Shown here: piece by piece, positions 59,609 through 64,000 of the stretch | How positions within the stretch are numbered: position 1 is the stretch's first letter | How the letters are laid out: each line of letters starts with the position of its first letter | Assembly: GCA_023078555.1 (NCBI GenBank) | Contig: CM041197.1 | Span: forward strand, 11,567,257-11,631,256 | Source: Ulva prolifera | Taxonomy: Eukaryota; Chlorophyta; Ulvophyceae; Ulvales; Ulvaceae | DNA: 64,000 nucleotides | Reading direction: 5' to 3' | Position numbers and translations under genes: made by a program | Notes under the pieces: model-generated | The model's database searches: none | What the model saw: only the letters and a program-made list of their open reading frames with translations | Told to the model about the DNA's origin: nothing

Positions 59609-62600
59609 ATGGAGGTGTCTCCGGTGTCTGTGAGTTTGCCGGCGGAGTTCCAGCGGGCAGTGAACGAGGGGGCGGCACACATCATCATCCAGGAGCACCT
59701 CGATCTCACAGGCCTGGCTCCCGCGGTTGGAAGATCTGAAGCACTAGAATTGCTCATTCATCAGGCTTCGACTCTATCGATACGGGTGTGCATACTCTTG
59801 TGGCGTGCATGTGCCCGCGTATCCTGCCTGTCTTCCTGTCAGTTCTGCTCCGTATGCTTCTGCCAGGCCGTCTCGAGTTGAACTGCCAACAATCGTGTGT
59901 CAATCCGCTGCGTCTCTCACAATCCCACGGGAGGCTGGAACTGGAGCCGTCCATGCAGGGCAACTGCACCACAGCTCCTCCCCCCAAGAACCTCGAGCCC
60001 GCGCTTGAGCCCCTGCGAGACGGGCAATGCGTGCTCTACACCTCCACGATGCTGATGTGGCTGCCAGTGGAGGGTAACCTCAACGGCGGGCCACCAAACG
60101 ACCTGTGGGTGGACAATGTGTACATCCGTGTCCTCCGTGCCTCCACACAGGAGGCGCAGAGGCAAGTCATCGCCATGATGCAGCCCACAGCCAGCGGCCT
60201 GACTCTATACCTCACCCATACCACCTTCCAGGGCGACGGAGGCCATGCTCGGGCGCTGGACGTGAGAGACGGTTCCCTGGTCTATGCCGAGAGTGTGCCT
60301 CCGCACCCTCTCCTGCCCTGTTGTCCTTGCTGAGCCATAAACGCCCGCTTCACTCCCTCACACAGCCAGGCACATGCCCCAAAGCGTACTGGGCTGCTGT
60401 GAATGTGCGCCTGCCGGTGCAAGATCAGCCCTGTGGGCTCAGTCTCACCTGCCACAAGGGCCTGCTGGAGCTGCTGCCAGAATGGAGCACCGCCAGGCAA
60501 CAGCGCTGTTGACCCGATTCGAGGTCCATGCCCCCAGCAGCACAGTGATGCGATAATCCGCCTGTGCGTGGCTGCCGCGGGGACACTGCAGCCGCCCCGC
60601 ACCACCTGCATGCCACCAGTTGTTGTCCTCAGCGCACACAGGCGCTTCCAGCCGCTGAGCTTCGCCCACACACCCCCTCCCCCGTGCATTGCAGACTGCA
60701 CGTTCGTCGATATGTACACGATCGACGGCCCGGGCGTGCTGCTGCGAGACGGCGCCGTCGCGCTGCGATCCTGCCGCTTCGAGCGCTGCCGCGCCGCCGG
60801 CTCGGCGGTCGTCGACATCGCCTTTGAGCGCCTCCGCGCCGAGGACGTCGTGTTTGAGGACAACGGCGAGAGCCGCCCCGTGTCGGCGCTTGGAGCGGAC
60901 GCGTCCGTCTATGCCAGCCCCCCGCTGCAGGTGCGCCAGTTCGGCCGCAGTGGTGGCGCCGCCTGGACATGCGTGTACTGAACTCCTCACAAACCCCCAC
61001 CCCTCCCCCCACCCCAATGAGCTGCCGGACATGCTCTCTCACGCGCCATATGTGTGTTCGGGTGGGAGTTATGGCACCGCAGGAGCTACTGCATGCCGCA
61101 TGCGCACCTCCAGCGCCCCAGCCTCAGCGCCCCCTGGACACCACCCACACATGCAAGGCGTGTGAGGAGGACAGGTGCGGCATGAGAGGAGAGCTTGGCA
61201 GACGTGCAAGGCTGGATAGGCACATGCTAGGCTGGTGAAGTAGCAGAGGTCAGATCGTGTGAGTCGCGTGACCTCGCAGGCTGAATGCTGCGCGGCTGTG
61301 CTGTTATGCTGCCGTCGCCGCCCCGCCGCCTGTGCAGGGCCGCATGAAAGGAGAATGGCCGGTCTCTTGACTCGCCGACGGGCGCGCGTGTGTGTATGAT
61401 GTCAGCGCGGCCTGTCCCCCCCCCCCCCCCAAACACATCAGCTTTTGAGCCGCCCAGGTCATTTTCCCCGCTGCTTTTGGAACAGCTACTGGAGCTGATG
61501 ACAGAACACGGAACACGCTGGAGGGCCCGCATGCAGAATGTCGAGGGCTGCCATGCAGGAGCCAGACCCAGATATTCGGGATTTTGTGGGGTCATTGCGC
61601 CCGACGCCCCAATGCCGGTGTGCAGGTGTACTATGCTGACGTGGCGTCGTCGCAGCAGAGCGAGCCGCTGTCAAACAGCGCCGGCATCTTCCCTGACAGC
61701 TCTGACCAGTGGTTCCAGCAGACCCAGCAGGCGCGCCCATTCCTCTCTTGAGTGTGCTAGTCTGACTCTAGAGGCGTTGTGACTCTATCTCCAGAGTCAG
61801 AGTGCTCTACTTGCGGTAGAGTAGGAGACGCTCAGACTCTCCTACTCTCCTGCTCTCCTGCTCTCCTAGAACAGTATGTATGGAGAGCATCAGATAGAAT
61901 CTCCTACTCTCCTGCTCTCCTGCTCTCCTAGAACAGTATGTATGCAGAGCATCAGATAGACTCTCCTTCCGTGCGATGCTGATGCTCTCCAGTCTTGGTT
62001 GGTGGTAGCTCGTGAAGCGGAACGTGCATGTGCTCACCCACTGTCTTTAGGAAGCCGCATCACCAGCCCCATTGGCGGTCCTAGCTACATCGCAGCCACA
62101 GTGCACGTTTGCACGGTGTCATCTGTCAACAGATGCATGGTACTGGAGGCATGGTCCCACCAACGGTACGATGTGAGCATGCAGTTCCGGCATGCATGCA
62201 TGCACCGCCACTGGCTCTCCTCATCGCCAATTCATGATTGCCACACGATGCTGCGTGGGGGCAGGCATGCATGAGGCATCGCCCACACGATGCCGCCGGT
62301 TGATCTGCCAGAGCTGCGGGGGACGTCTGCAGCACCTGCGATCTTGGCTGTGGCCTTGAAGGGCTGGGGACCCCGGTGGAGACACCCCCTCCCCCGCATA
62401 CCACGCACTCCATACATGAGCTCACGCGCGCGCCACCCATGTCAGCAAGCCCGTGCAACACGTGCAGGCGCTGCTGGCGTACGACCGCTCGGTCCAGGGC
62501 CCCCCCCAGGTCGCAATGGGGGCTGCAACCACACCCGCGCCTGCCCCAGGGGCCGCGGCGGTCGCGCGGCCCGCCGGTGCTCCGCCCGCGATCCCGCAAC

Positions 62601-64000
62601 TGGCGGCCCCGGCGGCGGCCTCGAGCGACAGCGACCATGTGACGCTGATCGTGGCCGTGGTGCTCGCGGCGCTGCTCGCGGCCGTGCTCACCGCGATCGC
62701 GTTCTTCTTCGCGATGCGCCGCCGCTCACGCCGCGAACAGCTCGCCGAGAAGGCGTCCGTCACGGAGCTGGACGATCTGTCGCATGAGAACGACTCGCAC
62801 GGCGCACACCTCCCACCGTCCCCTCCCGAGGTGCGGCCCCGGGTGCGAATGTTTGAATTCATCGGACTCGGTCTCATGCATGACACCGCGTGTCACCCCC
62901 TGCTGCGTGTCCTGGTCAGCCGCACGGCTGACAGTCGCCGCGCCTGCGAGGCAGAATATCCAAGCGCTGGTACACCTAGGCCTTCCGAAGTGTTGAGCTG
63001 TTGTGGTGGCTATGTGCACACCACAAGCTGCCAAGGTGCGTGCAGGCAGCGGCGCGCAGCCGCAAGGTCTCACGCTCCGGCTCGCGCTCCCGCACCCACA
63101 CGCGCTCCTCCCACCACACCTCCTCCTCCTTCGGCACCGCGACCTCCCCCAAGCCTGACAACGACGCCGTGGCCGCACTCAATGCGCCGGCCGGGCCCGC
63201 GCCCCACCCCCCATCCGCAGTCCCTTCCACCGGCTGCTCCCCCGCCCCCCCCACCGCGAGCGACGCCGGCACCGCCGCCGCGGCCCCCCTCCCACAACAG
63301 TCCCCCTGGTCCTCCCTCTCCTCCGCGACGAACCCTGCAAACCGCGCGGCTGCGGCGGCCGCCGTCGCGGCCGCCGCGATTGCGCAGCACCCGGCCGCGA
63401 TGGCGTTGTCGTCGCCGGTGCGGTCTTCCCGCAACTCTGCGGGCACGCCGACGGCATCGGCGCATGGCTACGCGGTGGCGCCCGTGCTCGCGTACTCCCA
63501 GGCGACCCCCCCCACCTCCGGGCAGCCCCCCCTCTCGCTCCCGACAGACCCCAGCATCGACCCTCTCCGCGGCGACCCCCGGCCGCTGCCGGTGCTCGCC
63601 GCCTCAGCCACCGGCCAATCGAGCAGCGCCTCCTGGGACCCCGCCGACGCAGCGGTGCCGCACCCAGGGTCTCCAACAGAGCGCCGCGCACTCGCGCAGC
63701 CGCGGCCGGCGGATGGCATGGCTCCGATGCCGCCACACCGCATACAGCATGCCGCCATCCCGGCGCTGCCAATCCACGTGCCGCGGCCGCCGATGCAGCC
63801 ACAGAATGCGATGCAGGCCCCTGGCGCGCTCTCCCTCGCCGAACTGCTGCCGCGCTACCCCCCGGGCGCGCACCCCAGCTCCTCTCCAAGCACTGGAGGC
63901 CTCGGGCTCGCGACGGACCCCTATGCGCGTCTCACTGGCAGCTTGCAGCTCATGCCGGGCGACCCGCTCGCGGCCGGCTTGCCCCTCAAGACCCCAATCA
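59609..64000 (+). CDS. Membrane-anchored beta-helix protein with long disordered tail (runs off right edge)
   Basis: Exons 59609-59785, 59959-60292, 60695-60930, 61626-61730, 62468-62830 and 63046-64000 (open at the edge), phases agreeing; a 5' exon with a signal peptide is probably missing. The first exons encode LPAEFQRAVNEGAAHIIIQE (entry to a beta-helix), then RGNCTTAPPP, and rungs such as CTFVDMYTIDGPGVLLRDGA and VALRSCRFERCRAAGSA. Exon 5 has an Ala/Pro linker, one transmembrane helix (TLIVAVVLAALLAAVLTAIA followed by FFF) and a basic stop-transfer AMRRRSRR. The last exon is a Ser/Pro/Ala-rich tail, not folded by appearance. The layout is that of a type I surface receptor with a sugar- or wall-binding beta-helix; a kinase or other effector domain could follow beyond the window. 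Intron 4 appears to start with GC (CAGCAG|GCGCGC), as the frame stops soon after. Confidence 0.72.
61838..61960. repeat. Tandem duplication, unit about 61 bp, in an intron
   Basis: Two units each reading TCTCCTACTCTCCTGCTCTC, then CCTAGAACAGTATGTATG and AGAGCATCAGATAGA. The pyrimidine-rich CTCTCCTG core is itself repeated. The block lies in the fourth intron of the beta-helix membrane protein gene. Confidence 0.85.

Overview
This is nuclear DNA of a eukaryote, most likely a unicellular green alga (Chlorophyta). Every convincing gene is split by GT-AG introns, with a strong habit of 5' splice sites beginning GTGCG and 3' sites ending GCAG. Several products start with Ser/Arg-rich, transit-peptide-like extensions and belong to families of photosynthetic eukaryotes: dehydroascorbate reductase, organellar ribosome recycling factor, a plant-type DAO-fold oxidoreductase and a YchJ/SEC-C protein. 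Species was not identified. Exon models below were built by hand from splice signals, reading phase and family resemblance; total lengths divide by three where a full model is given.

Layout: (1) 1-10.2 kb, two tandem copies of a bZIP-type gene (the first enters from the left edge and only its last two exons are inside), with a small hypothetical membrane-protein gene on the minus strand between them. (2) 10.2-14.5 kb, sparse, with two weak gene candidates. (3) 14.5-19.4 kb, a divergent pair: a DAO-family FAD oxidoreductase (minus) and a Maf nucleotide pyrophosphatase (plus). (4) 21.2-21.9 kb, a HAD hydrolase of HDHD3 type (minus). (5) 25.9-34.8 kb, a small membrane protein (minus) set head to head with a large right-handed beta-helix protein (plus). 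(6) 36.6-40.6 kb, two tandem dehydroascorbate reductase-like genes (minus), one with a CPFC and one with a CPAC active site. (7) 41.0-43.3 kb, a five-exon gene of unknown function. (8) 44.9-48.4 kb, a divergent pair: TMCO1 (ER calcium-leak channel family, minus) and a YchJ-like SEC-C protein (plus). (9) 50.0-53.4 kb, ribosome recycling factor (minus) and a weak upstream candidate. (10) 53.4-59.6 kb, repeat-rich, including a 5'-truncated LINE fragment with a clear 14-bp target-site duplication. (11) 59.6 kb to the right edge, a membrane-anchored beta-helix protein with one transmembrane helix and a long disordered tail, running out of the window.

The genes do not form an operon-like unit; they are ordinary, independently transcribed nuclear genes. 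The most notable non-housekeeping content is the pair of beta-helix proteins, the tandem duplications (bZIP, DHAR), a foldback element made from tRNA-Gly-like 5' halves, and a dispersed G/T-rich repeat family with a conserved end box. No CRISPR array, rRNA gene or intact tRNA gene was seen.
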